Numbered from the stretch's first letter, positions 45,092 through 56,540 are shown. The stretch: DNA of 64,000 bases from Acanthosepion lycidas (GCA_963932145.1 OZ010586.1:71321365-71385364); one strand, 5' to 3'. Made by a program: numbers and translations. The notes: generated by a model not told the origin, from the sequence alone.

Positions 45092-45732
45092 ATGTTTATC
45101 ATATGTGTGTGTGTGTATTTTTCTGAATTTTTGAGATGAGAAAATATTATAATTATTATACTTTGATTGTTTACCTTCCAGAAATTTCTAACAACTTTTT
45201 ATTCAGTCCAATGGTGTGGATTGTTCTCATGTGACAGTCTATGTCTGAGGAAATCTCTTTTTGATTAATCCTATCAAATTAATTAATCTTTGTGATATTA
45301 TCTATCTCTTCCACTAAACCGGACCATATTACATTTTCTCACTATCCAAATGAGGAATTGGATTCCCAGTCACCAAATAAATTCATCCACTTAACCAATG
45401 CTAAGCTTTATTTAAGCTGATTTCTGATTTTCTTTTGTTTTTGCGATATTATATGCATTTCCCTTTATGATAGGATAAGAATGACTTTGTGATCTTTAAG
45501 ATACTTTTATAAATTATATGGCCAATATACGATACAGATTTTGTTACTCAATTCTCTATCATTTTTTTTATGTGAATGGAGAAACACAAAAGAATCCCAA
45601 CTAAAATAAAAGAAATTCTAAACAACATTCAAACTAAAACACTAAATCTATATAGCACTCTCAATCATTGCTATTTTCTTATATTCAAATAAAGACTGAG
45701 CAAATTTTTCTGCTGCTGTTAATTTCTTTTCT
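45092..45732. other. Unassigned spacer
   Basis: Short GT run near 45104. No gene recognised. Confidence 0.45.
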
Positions 45733-46225
45733 TAATCATTTTACCCCAAGCAAAGCAATAAAGCTGCTAAGACACAATAGGTTACTGAGTGTGAGAGAAT
45801 ATGAGAACAAGAAGGCATTAAGATAATGACTGACATTTCAGTTTAATTTTTGAAGGTCAAAACTGGCTGAAAAGGAAGAAACCAGAAGAGAGTTCTACAA
45901 GTAAGAAGTACAAGTGAGGAAATTTTTAGCATAGAACTTATGGTTACATCTAGCAATTTCAACTGTAAGATGATGATAATCAGCTGCCAATCTAGTATTG
46001 TACTCAAATTCATAAGGGGTTATGGAGTGTGAGAGAATATGAGAAAAAGAAAAACATTATTAGAGAGAGAGAAAATTAAAAGAACAGTAATTAAGAAGAC
46101 AGAAGATAATGATTGACATTTCATTTAAATTTTTGAAGATTAAAGTTGGCTAGAAAGTAAGAAGCTGAAGAGAATTTACATCTAATTTCAACTGTAAAAT
46201 GGCTAAGAGGGAACTAAATGAATTC
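45733..46225 (-). pseudogene. LINE-A 3' ends, two in tandem
   Basis: In reverse, one tail runs from about 46010 to its terminus GGGGTAAAATGATTAAGAAA at 45733-45752. A second, lacking the terminal segment, occupies about 46014-46225 in the same orientation. Both contain the GTGTGAGAGAATATGAGAA and TAATGA.TGACATTTCA blocks. Confidence 0.72.
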
Positions 46226-46259
46226 TATATACTTATATGAATAAGTTAAATAGATAAAT

Positions 46260-46465
46260 AAGTTCTAAATGCTTATATATATAATTTATAATATATATAA
46301 TAATATGATGTATAATATATATATTATATGTTATAGATATAATAATAATATATGTTATGGATATAATAATAATAATATATGTTATAGATATAATAATAAT
46401 AATATATGTTATAGATATAATAATAATAATATATGTTATAGATATAAATGCTATATACTTATTTA
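46260..46465. repeat. AT-only tandem repeat
   Basis: Four or so units of ATATGTTATAGATATAATAA with a ~25-bp step at about 46325-46445, inside an almost G/C-free stretch. Frames through it encode only Ile/Tyr/Asn repeats. Confidence 0.85.
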
Positions 46466-47165
46466 TAATTATTTTCATTTTTAAAAATATGATTCCATCA
46501 TGACACAGAAAATTTCCATGTTTCAAAACTGAAAGTAAATTTATAAATTTAATTATAAAAATTAAACTTAAAATCCATAGTCGCGTTCCATTGCTAAGAA
46601 TAAACTTTCTAAGAATTTTACTTAATTTATAAACGCAGATAATATTGATATTATGAGTTGTTATGGTTAAGGAAAATCTATTTTAATTTATGGTTGGTTG
46701 GGTTTTAATTCCCCTAGACAGCTTATGTATCCAATATATGTTACTTAGAATATCAGGTTGTTTAGGTTGGAGTGGGGTTACCTGCTAACAAACATATACT
46801 TATTTTATTCAGTGAGTCATTTGGGTTTTCAATGACAAAAAAAAAAAAAAAAAAATTTTGGCATATTTATTCATCTGCTTAATTCATATTTTTATACAGA
46901 AAGATTTTCTAAAAGGGTCATTTAACCACCCCTAAATTAAGATAGATTTTCCTTTACCATAACAACACACAATATCAATATTTTCTGAGCTTATAAATTA
47001 AGTAATTTTCTTAAAAAGTTTATTCCTAGCATTGCTTGACAATGGAATGAGATTTTAAGTTTAATTTTTATAATTAAATTTATAAATTTAGTTTCAGTTT
47101 TGAAACAGAAATTTTCTGTGTTGCAATGGAATCATATTTTTAAAAAGAAAATAATTATAATATTT
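46466..47165. repeat. Large inverted repeat, ~235-bp arms
   Basis: 46466-46700 pairs with about 46925-47165, sharing AAATATGATTCCAT, ACACAGAAAATTTC, TTTATAAATTTAATTATAAA, TTACTTAATTTATAA and GTTATGGT.AAGGAAAATCTA. The ~220-bp spacer has a 20-nt A run. ATTGAGCACT lies just outside (47181-47190), and a Penelope-like remnant follows, so it may be an inverted terminal-repeat pair of that element. Confidence 0.85.
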
Positions 47166-47180
47166 TGCTCTATTGTTTGT

Positions 47181-47190
47181 ATTGAGCACT
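47181..47190 (+). other. ATTGAGCACT boundary motif
   Basis: Same motif as at 34833, directly outside the large inverted repeat. Confidence 0.55.
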
Positions 47191-47439
47191 GCTTTTTAAA
47201 AATAAAAATAACTACTAAGAACACCGTATTATAAATCTTACTGTTCTTTCTTATCATTTTAATATATATACTTATTTATATGATGTCAGTAGAATTTTTC
47301 TCAAGCTAATAGATAAAAATTAAAAAAATTCAACATTAAATATTTTTATCAAAAATAAAATCTGCATTAGGAATATCAAAAAATCAATATCCCATCATAA
47401 TATATTATGAATAATGATATAACTTTAAAAAAGAGCATC

Positions 47440-47960
47440 TATAATGAAGCACAAGTAGAAAAAAATAAAAAATATAACTATCGAAATAATATGGACTGTC
47501 CCTTAAACAGCCCATGTTTGAATAATAATAACATATAATCTTATAAAGAAAATAAATTTTACTTTGGTTCAACTGAAATGCAATGGAAAAATCAATTTTA
47601 TAATCATAAACTAAGTTTAAATAATAATAAATATGAAAATAATACTGCTTTCTCTAAATAGTACTGGCAAATAAAACATGGTGGAATTCTACCTAAAATT
47701 ATATGGGAAATAATGCCTAGAACTAAATTTTACAATGGTAAAAGCTACAGATGTAATCTTTGCCATCTAGAAAAATTCATCATTTTAAAAAATATAAATA
47801 ACCATAATTTACTGAACAAAAGAAATGAATTAATGGTCACATGTAGACCTAATACCAAATACCTTTTGAAAAATGTTGAGCCAATTTGGCTCAGTGTTTT
47901 GATTTCAATTCAAGCCATATATTCTCTAAATTCATTTATTATTCTTCAGAATTAGATGTA
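47440..47960 (+). pseudogene. Penelope-like element, GIY-YIG endonuclease remnant
   Basis: The plus strand reads NNMDCPLNSPCLNNNNI, the cysteine-containing linker, then YFGSTEMQWKNQFYNHKLSL, the core of the GIY-YIG nuclease of Penelope-like retroelements, then CNLCHLEKFII, LLNKRNELMVTC and KYLLKN at the end. The first tyrosine block is broken by a stop, and a further stop follows at about 47660. An 80-codon frame covers 47713-47955. The reverse transcriptase is absent. Known family role: the nuclease nicks DNA for target-primed reverse transcription. Confidence 0.82.
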
Positions 47961-48210
47961 TGATTGTATATTTACTAGTATGCATAAGTATATTTCTATT
48001 TGATTGTATTTATGACTATGTATTTTGCATGTATGTATATTATGACATTTATTTTATGTAGGATAGATGTGTATATTTATACATATATATTTACAATTAT
48101 GTGAATCGTAGGTGTGCGTTATGTATATATGTGATGTTATGTTACTTGCGTATAATTTACAGTTTAGATATATACATTGAATATATTAGAAGTTATATAT
48201 TCATTTGGAT
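47961..48210. other. AT-rich 3' flank of the Penelope-like remnant
   Basis: Rich in TGTATATTT-type words, grading into the next TA array. No gene recognised. Confidence 0.4.
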
Positions 48211-48212
48211 AA

Positions 48213-48298
<86 letters not shown>
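48211..48298. repeat. (TA)n array, left half
   Basis: TA array into which the following LTR is inserted; it resumes at 49386. Confidence 0.95.
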
Positions 48299-48301
<3 letters not shown>

Positions 48302-49381
48302 CACGTAGCCCCGATTTCATTAACTACATAGACGTTAGGCTAAAAAGCGCTCCAAAGTAAAATCTTAAATTCTCGTCGAAAATTAGTTAGATATAAAAGA
48401 AAAATAAATAAATAAATAAATATAGAAATTTAATCCAATGCTATCGACTTGCGAGCGAATATGTTCCATGATCAGCCACATCCCCCTCTTCTTTTCACAA
48501 ATTCTTTCCCTCTTTATCTACTCTTCCACCCACGAGCCAAGGGCCTGTGAACTTTGAAGTGACCCAACGCGAGAATGACCTAAATTTCGCGGCTATCAGG
48601 CGTTAGACCATGAGTGAATTCCAGGCACCATCAGGGTCTCCTGCTGCGATTCATGTGATCAGAACACACTAAGCGTGGATTGAACTTTTGGCCATCACAC
48701 AAACACTGCGTGATTTGTGCCCCATCCTCCTGTGTACCCGGTCAAGGACGAAGGGGAACCCACGTGACTGTCTTTGGGGACAGCAGAATCTAAGAAAGGA
48801 TTTTCAGTTTCCCTCTGACCAGCGGCAGTTGAACGTCGCTGGGTAAAATCGGCAGACTGCACACTGAGATGAAGAAGACAGCAAAGTCTGTCGACTAGGG
48901 GTGAAAGGACTGCTATGAAACGGAATCAACTCAACGAACCACCTATAGGAAATGCTGTGGAACCTCGAACACTTGTGAAAGAAAAAGAATTCAGGAAAAT
49001 TGCCGGACGGCCAAAATGTTGTTTTAGCATAAGAACTCTCGCTTTGGCGAATCAGAACTTTGTGTGAAAATATCAACACGAGTGAAAGATAAGTTGATTC
49101 TCTTGGTTTGATCTGTTTTTATATATATATATATGTATTCGCTCGCGCCTTATGTTCTTTAATGAACCCTCCCCCCTTTTTGTTAAATGAATGTTCTTTT
49201 CTTTTTTCTTTATTCCTTTATATATATTTATAAATAAATGTTATATTTTGAAATCCGTCGTCTTTTGTCTGTTCTTCATTGATTCCCTTGTGTCGCTTCC
49301 ATCTCTGAGTGAAGGCTGAGAAAAGATCCCACGTTTTCCTTTTTTTAAAACCCGTGGTTCATCTATATGCTACAAGTTCGT

Positions 49382-49385
<4 letters not shown>
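48299..49385 (+). mobile_element. Solo LTR, 1,087 bp
   Basis: Begins TGTCACG and ends CGTAACA, matching in inverted orientation at six of seven bases. Both flanks are TA array, so the target duplication is hidden in the repeat. The interior is distinctly less AT-rich than the surroundings. A TATATATA stretch (49120-49132) and AATAAA (about 49231) fit promoter and polyadenylation signals. No internal coding region is present, which is the normal product of LTR-LTR recombination. Orientation is inferred from these signals. Probably Ty3/Gypsy type, from the TGTYACG end. Confidence 0.78.

Positions 49386-49441
<56 letters not shown>
49386..49441. repeat. (TA)n array, right half
   Basis: Continuation of the array interrupted by the solo LTR. 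Confidence 0.95.
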
Positions 49442-49444
<3 letters not shown>

Positions 49445-49530
49445 TTGGATTGATGTGAGTTTGTGACCCTGGGTTTCATGCTTTTGCGATCCAACCAAAT
49501 ATGTTAGCTCTATTTCTGATATTGAGCTCT
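49438..49530 (-). repeat. Hammerhead-related foldback, decayed
   Basis: On the minus strand GCAUGAAACCCAGGGUCAC contains GAA, a perfectly paired ACCC and GGGU stem III, and a GUC triplet, homologous to the 44.98-kb motif. The CUGAUGA side is replaced by UUGGUUGGAU, which instead pairs with AUCCAACCAA at the far end. Inactive as a hammerhead. ATTGAGCTCT follows at 49521. Confidence 0.6.
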
Positions 49531-49559
49531 TTCTAATAAGTACCGCGCATATAATATAT

Positions 49560-49613
49560 AAATAATTATATATATATATATATATTTATTTATATTTATA
49601 TACACACACTTTT

Positions 49614-49645
<32 letters not shown>
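49560..49645. repeat. (TA)n arrays
   Basis: Two TA runs separated by a short CA-containing segment. Confidence 0.93.
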
Positions 49646-49649
<4 letters not shown>

Positions 49650-49776
49650 GAAAAATATATGGAAAAAACAAACAAAAATCCTTATATGCAATTATGCTGT
49701 TTTAATGTTAATATAATGTCAATGTTATAATTGCATATAAGGATTTTTGTTTGTTTTTTCCATATATTTTTCTTCA
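49646..49776. repeat. Perfect 50-bp inverted repeat, 31-nt loop
   Basis: 49646-49695 is the exact reverse complement of 49727-49776. It lies directly at a TA array. Such complete identity means a young insertion, gene conversion between arms, or selection. A transcript would form a long double-stranded hairpin. Confidence 0.95.
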
Positions 49777-49809
49777 TACTGTCGGATCTATATCCATATA
49801 TTTGCTTAC

Positions 49810-49834
49810 ATATATATATATATATATATATATT
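49810..49834. repeat. (TA)n array
   Basis: Short TA array. Confidence 0.9.
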
Positions 49835-49844
49835 TAATTGAATT

Positions 49845-50163
49845 CACTCCAAGAAAGGCAATAAAGCCATTAAGAGACAAGGGTGTTACTGTGTGTGAAA
49901 GAATTAGAAAACAGAGAATAAAAAGGAATAATCAGAAGGACAGTAGATCATGATTAACATCACGTTTAAACTTTTAAAGATCAAAGTTAACTGGAAAGCA
50001 TAAAGCCAGAAAAGAAGTGTAAAAAAGATACTGTTAGCATCGAACTTCTGGTTCAATCTAGCCAATTCAACTGTGAATTGATGAGACCTTACTTCCAATC
50101 TAGTACTGCACTTAAATTCATAAAGTCTTGGAACAAAAGCTCATCTGAACAATTACCTCTAAT
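49845..50163 (-). pseudogene. LINE-A 3' end inserted in the Helitron
   Basis: In reverse: GNCSDELLFQDF, VLDWK, VELARLNQKFDANSIF, and the tail to AGTGAATTCAATT at about 49847. It joins Helitron sequence at about 50163 in the same orientation. Confidence 0.82.
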
Positions 50164-52640
50164 GGAAATGACATAGTTTTCTATAACAATTAACACTCTG
50201 TTGTAAATTTCATCACTGAAATCTATTTCTATACCTGGAAAGTGGAGTTGGGCTTGGTGCTTAAATTCTTCAAATAAGCTATCCCTATACTTATACCACA
50301 TGGAGGCAGTATTAATTACTTCATATGTTTGCAATAGGACTACAAAGAGCAACCTAAGATTCCCTGGGCATTGTGACACAATAGTCTCAGTCATTGTTTC
50401 ATCCAACTGGGCATCATCTTCAAGCAAACCTTGACTGAAGCATACTTTGCAGTATGTCCTACAAACCAGTGTGTTTACATTTTTAAGATCCTGGAAGGAT
50501 GTTGGGCCTCAAACTACATGATGAAAGAGACAAAGATAAAAGCATTCATGTTGGCTGTGATGTACACTGTACACTGTACCAAGGCACTCATCAAACTTAA
50601 TGCCAGGGTGCTCTGGTACATCTTAACCTATCAATCTATGCAAATGTTCCTTTTTGCTTTTCTAAACATAAGATGGAATTTAGGAGTACAAAAGTATGTG
50701 GTCAAAAGGATCATTTTGGCACAGCTTGAAGAAAGCTGTGAATGAAGTATCATTTGTTGTGTGTGTTACCTGAACAGCATTTGCTTCAGTGAAGTAGACA
50801 TGTTGACTGTTTTTCAAATGTTCTGTAAATTGCACAATAGCTGGGTGTCTTTCATGTAGCAGGAAGCTAACCATGTGCCAAAATGACTCATCACTACTGA
50901 TGTATCTGTCCATTTGATATTAGGTCACCTTATCTCAGCTATTTTCCTACTGTAAGCCAAACATGGCAACTTCTGATCCCTTGTTGATGTATTTGAAAAC
51001 ATACTTGATGGATTTATTGAGTTGCAGAGCACAACATTCATGTGGGTATTAAATATTTTTGACAGCAAGGGACAATATGATACTATCCACTGGTTGTCAA
51101 CTTCATGTTGTCCAAACTTTGCTATGAGAAGGTTTCTGCCAGTACCAGTTTGTGTTTCGATAAGAAATCTCTTAGGAAACTTCTTTGAGCATACATTGTT
51201 CTTCAGACATGGCGAGTTGAGTTTAAAGTTCCTTTCACATGAACCATGTAACATGTTCCTTTTAACAATTTCATAGAGCTCTATAGCGAAGAAAATGGCG
51301 ACTTACCTCGTCAAACGAAGTGACAGCATGTCGCATGTATTCTATGATGGAAAATGTGGCAAAAAGAAAATTACTTACCAAGCAAAAAGGCACGTATTCT
51401 GCATGACATGCCGAAGATGGAATATTTGAATTAAAAAACAAGTCCGTCGCAGGAGTCGCTATAAAAGTATGTTCATATGCAAATTACTGAACATCCTCTC
51501 CCAGCTGTTGACGAATGGAAAAAATGTCTGGGGGATAAAAGCAGTTGGTTTTCTCGAATCAGGGGGGAAATTCGGGTATTTTGGCTACTGCGTTTGTTGG
51601 AGAATCAGTTATTTTTCTGACTGGTTGCGTGTATTGTGATTCTTGAGATTGTACCTGCGAATCGAGTTTTCGACATTTCTTTCTGCCCCCCCTGATGTTC
51701 GAGTCTGAACTTAGTGATTTATTCTCTGTGACATGGAAATAATCTGTGTCAAACATTTCCTTTGCAATCCCAGATCGCTTACAAGCTCCTTGTCTGTCAA
51801 TGGATTTGGAAACTCTGCTGAGATTATCCTTTAGATATTATTCATTAGAGTGAAGTTGCCAGCCAAAGCAGAATGTACGCATATGGTAGCCCCCATTTTT
51901 GACACTCAATTGTGTACATGTCACACTTTATGGACTCAAATGTTTTCCCTTTTTTAATCAGCTTCTTGAACTTCTGGTGAAAGAGTCTTGCAAGAAGGTC
52001 AGGTCTATCTTCAACCTTTTGGTACAGAAAAAATTTGTCTTCAATTTCCTTGTAAAAGTTGCAAAGAGATCTGGCTTACCATAGTGGCATACATAGGATA
52101 TGGCATCCTGTATCCTTTTATGCATGTATTGAAGCCCTCCTGTAAAGCTTGATTGTAGAATGGAGAGCTACCCAAGATTGCTGGGTGCTATATCATTGTT
52201 TACAGCATCTCTCAGATGAATATAATTCTCTGATCACAGACGTTTTGTTTGTTTCTAATGAAACATAGCCTCTCAGACTCCATTTTAGCAGCCATATCAA
52301 CTGCATATTGATGAAGCATCAGCAAAATTCTATTATTTGTATATTCTTTCTTGACCTGGCTAATGCTCTGCAACGGAATGGTTTGGGGGAAAGGAAGGTC
52401 ATGTCTCTTGGGGCACAATTTGTTGGGTTATGAATACTTGGATGAGTATCACCACAGAATTTGTGAGTAGCAGTGCTATATCAAGTCTATTGAGTTTCTT
52501 CTTCATCACCGAGGCCTGTTGGTACAGTTGGTATGACACTTGTGTTGTATCAAAACAGTTTGCATTTGAATCTTGGTAGTGGATGTGCACTGCTGACGAG
52601 TCACAAAATAGGAAATGGCTGTTTAGTGCTTTCTGCATTC
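50163..52640 (-). pseudogene. Helitron Rep/helicase relic
   Basis: A rolling-circle transposon relic. Read on the minus strand from 52640 down: QYVVDMAAKMESERLCFIRN-like sequence (about 52230-52330), SPFYNQALQEGFNTCIKGYR (about 52105-52165), HGSCERNFKLNSPCLKNNVC, KRFLIETQTGTGRN and DNQWIVSYCPLLSKIFNTHM (51050-51250), YISSDESFWHMVSFLLHERH (50850-50910), GPTSFQDLKNVN (50480-50510), and LEDDAQLDETMTETIVSQ with EIYNRVLIVIENYVISI (50163-50427). These match the Helitron-like N region and the segment before the PIF1-type helicase. The Walker motifs are missing. Many stops and frameshifts; only 77-112-codon pieces are open. Confidence 0.85.
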
Positions 52641-52685
52641 TGTTGAGGATTCTTCTAGACTCAATGAATTACTATAATGGCATAT

Positions 52686-52686
52686 A

Positions 52687-52749
<63 letters not shown>

Positions 52750-52760
52750 GTATTTATGTA
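52686..52760. repeat. (TA)n(GTAT)n array
   Basis: TA run flanked by ACAT/GTAT-type repeats. Confidence 0.93.
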
Positions 52761-53165
52761 TGTATGATATGAATATATATATAATTGATGTTGAATTACA
52801 AATAATTTTCTTATGTCAGCAACAAGTCAAGTGTAGCAGTTGTTGGCCCATAAAATAGGATTGGCATACAAAGTTCTAAATCCAACTGTGACTGATACTT
52901 TTGCATAAATATCCTTGGAAATTTATGAAACCAACATTTTTAACCAAAACAAGGGGCTGATAGTAAGGCAAACTGGACCCTCTAGCTTTGTTTGGCAACC
53001 ATAGGGGAAAGACAATTCTGCATAGAAAAATGGTTGGGTGTGGAGTTAGTAACTACACTCTGTAAAAATGTACATGCTTCTGAAACCACTACAGCAAAAA
53101 CTAGCATGGTACAGCTGTTGGACTAGATGCTCCTGAGAGTTTACAGGATGTATGTGTGTGTGGCC
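52761..53165. other. Unassigned spacer
   Basis: No gene recognised. Confidence 0.4.
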
Positions 53166-53169
53166 CTCT

Positions 53170-53530
53170 AATCTACAGGGAGTCTGCACAATGTGGCTGT
53201 GACTTAATACTCTAATGAGAGCATACAGAGTGAAGCTGTTATCCTATACTCTAATGGGAGTCTACAGAGAGAGTCTATGACCCTATACTCTAAGTGGAGT
53301 CTACATAGTGAGGCTGTGACCCTATACTCTAATGGGAGTCTTTGTGAGTCTGTGACCCTATAATGAGAATCTACATAGTGTGGCTTTGATCCCATACCCT
53401 AATGGGAATCTACTGTATGAGTCTGTGATGCTATAATGGGAGTCTACATTGTGAGTCAGTGACCCTATACTCTAATGGAAGTCTTCAGGGTAAGGCTGTG
53501 ACCCTATACTCTAATGGAAGACTACTAGGT
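53170..53530. repeat. ~40-bp minisatellite
   Basis: About nine diverged units around CTGTGACCCTATACTCTAAT and GGGAGTCTACATAGTG. Some units are shortened. No coding meaning. Confidence 0.88.
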
Positions 53531-54980
53531 TAAGTAAGATACACAATACACCAACATGAAGTAAAGCTAAGTAAGCATGCCAGACATAATTAGCTATTAC
53601 GAAATATTTTTTCAGTGATCAACTCAGACAAAATGATTTAAAAACTTTAAATAAATCAGCTTTTATAACATTACCATTGCTGAATTATATTCTGGGTTGC
53701 TTAATGCTCACACAATGCTAAATAATGAAGAATATATTTGGTACAAAATTTGGCTTCTGGTTTTGAATGTAATTCTGCAAGTAATTAATAAAGTAGAATT
53801 AAATTGTCACAGTTTCAAATATCAAAATGTATGACATGCTTCCATGTCATTTCAACTCAATAGAATTGTCACATTTTTTTATTGCTAAATTTCCTTTTGT
53901 TTTTGTATTTCTGTCGTATGTCTTCACACATGAGTTATTTTCTAAAAACCAAATTACAATTAATGTTGCACACTTCTTCAAATGGTTTTAATCATTCATG
54001 ACTTTATTTTTCACTCTCTTACTTAGTGTGTTTCTATTCTTTGGCATTATTCTTTTCATTTTTCTTTTCCCTCTTTTTTTAATTCTCAACTTCTTTGTTT
54101 TTTTTCCTTTCTTTTCTTTCCACATTCTATTCAACCTATTCTTTCAACCTTTCTGGGAAAAATCTGAAAGAAATGGTTTTCCTTAATTCCATTAAGAGAA
54201 AAATGTCTAGTTTTCTTCATCTTTGTTTTTATTGCTATGTTCTTAATTGAATCACATCCAACAATTTCAATAGAAAGAATCAATAGGAAATAAAACGGAT
54301 ATTTTAATAAGATTCTAACTTGTATTCGATATCCAAGGATATCATCATATATAAAAAATAAGCAATTTTGCCATGAAAATCTAATGGCTAAAACAGGGAT
54401 GAAACATTCAATTATGTCATTATTTCTCTTGCTTTTACTTGTTGTTTGTTTACTACATGCACCTATCGCTCAGTTCACACCCCATCACAAGTAAATGGCT
54501 TTGGGATGTGTGGTGCATGGGTTGCAGCAGATGTTTATTTTCATCTTGTGTAGTTCAGAGATCCTTCAGAAGTGATGTGAATGAATTTAATTAGATTTAC
54601 TAATGGGCAGTCTGTACTTCACTAGTAGCTTCACAGATATTCTTTGTGGGAAAATGAAATAAAATTAATAAATAAAATAATAATAATGATGAATAATAGA
54701 AAAAGAAATGGAAATACATTTTCCCATGATGCTAATAGTAAAGGAAGTGGGAATATGATTGTCCCACTTAGTTTTGTCAAATGTTGTTCGCTGCTGTATT
54801 TGTAAGCTATAAAAAGGCAAACATTTCCTGCTTCACTCTTTTTCTCCTCTTTGCTCTAGTATGTAAACCACATGGTAATTATGTTCTCACTGGGAAATGT
54901 TAGTTTCCCTGGTTCACTGATTTAATTCTTTTCCCACATTCTAATGCATTGCATTTGCACATGCCATCTAAAACCTTAGC
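53531..54980. other. Unassigned spacer
   Basis: A T-rich stretch (53990-54130) gives a 62-codon Phe/Leu-rich frame by composition alone. No gene or repeat family recognised. Confidence 0.45.
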
Positions 54981-54984
54981 CTTT

Positions 54985-55690
54985 GAAGTAGCTCAAGCTC
55001 AGTGCAAGGCTGACGAGCTCAACCATTCTAACAATGCTTATAGTGACTTACCTTAAATTCTGGATCAAGAAAAAGAAAACAGACATCCCAAAACCATGTT
55101 TAAACCTTCCAACAATAAAGTAGAAACTTTCTTTGGTTGTTTCAAATCTGCGCAAGGCTGAGTTAAGCTTGACTATTGTAATAACACTTATACTGACTAA
55201 CCCTAACTTCTGGATCAAGAAAAAGAAAACAGACATCCCAAAACCATGTTTAAACCTTCCAATAATAAAGTAAGTAGAAACTTTCCTTTGGTTGTTTCAA
55301 CTCTGCAAAAGGCTGACTTGGGCTTAACCATTGTAATAACACTTATACTGACTGACCCTAACTTCTGGATCAAGAAAAAGTAAACAGACATCACAAAACC
55401 ATGTTTAAATCTTCCAACAATAAAGTAAGTAGAAACTTTCCTTTGGTTGTTTCAACTCTGCAAAAGGCTGACTTGGGCTTAACCATTGTAATAACACTTA
55501 TACTGACTGACCCTAACTTCTGGATCAAGAAAAAGTAAACAGACATCCCAAAACCATGTTTAAATCTTCCAACAATAAAGTAAGTAGAATGTTTTTTTGG
55601 GTTGTTTCAACTCTGCACAAGACTGAGCTGAGCTTGACCATGAATACAGTACTTGTACTTGCTTACCTTAATTTCTGGACCAGAAAGAGA
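54985..55690. repeat. 150-155-bp satellite, ~4.6 units
   Basis: CTGGATCAAGAAAAAG recurs at 55060, 55210, 55365 and 55520, with a diverged fifth copy at 55675. Units include ACAGACATCCCAAAACCATG and TTGTTTCAACTCTGCAAAAG. The two central units are nearly identical; the outer ones diverge, which is typical of unequal exchange. Confidence 0.95.
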
Positions 55691-56029
55691 ATAGATGCAC
55701 CCAAGAGATGAACAGAACTTTGTATCACTACAGTCACCATAAAAAGAATAAACATTCATATTAGAAATTGTATGCTTCTTAATTGTTTACATAAAACAAG
55801 CAACTACATAAAATACACACAGACACCCATCACCATTTTACTTTCTATATCTTCTTCTTTTGTGTGCTAGGCTCATTCAGGACATGGCAGATAATGCTTC
55901 TTTAATAACATTCAATCTTTTCATGACTCAAAGTCATTGTTCTGTCATCTATTTATACAAACATTGCCTAAGTTACTCACTGCACCTATTGCCTTCAATA
56001 TCTACTGCATGTGTCAAATTCAACAAGCC
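55691..56029. other. Unassigned spacer
   Basis: No features recognised. Confidence 0.4.
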
Positions 56030-56540
56030 CTCTATCCTCATTATGCCTCTCAGTAATTATGGCTCTCCAAAGCTTCTTATACTTTGTAGCTTTAAGTAAT
56101 TTTTATCTCCTTATTATCCCTTGTTCTGTTGTCTATTTACAGAAGCTTGTTACTCATTCCCTCTGTGCCCTCATGTCTTTAATATGTCCTGTGAGTGTTA
56201 GATTCTCCAGGCTGTCTTTCCAATAAATTTTGGCTATCTTTTTCTGATTTTAGGTATGTGTGTTCTTTTAGTTTCAATTTCCTTAAACTTTCACCATTGC
56301 TTACATGCTACATCCATGGTATTCTCAGCATCCTTTTATGTAATTATATTTTTGTTGCCTCATATCTCCTCTTCATCTGCAATAGAGAATGATTGATATT
56401 ACATAGTAGTTCAGCATATTTTCTAATGATGTTTTCCAATTTCATAGTACTTTGCTTAGCTTCTAGAAAGCATTTTTCGCTATTCCACTGTGCCTGCAGA
56501 TATTGGTGTCACATTTTCTGTCATCTGTTAAAATACTTCC
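56030..56540 (-). pseudogene. LINE-B C-terminal remnant
   Basis: In reverse it shows RMLRIPWM-like, GENLTLTGHI-like and the ELLRATK-type end, aligned in order with the 36.95-kb copy. The plus-strand frames here are antisense shadows. Confidence 0.72.

Noticed and set aside
48804-49079. 91-codon minus-strand frame inside the solo LTR
   Set aside because: LTRs of this kind are non-coding and the frame shows no domain.
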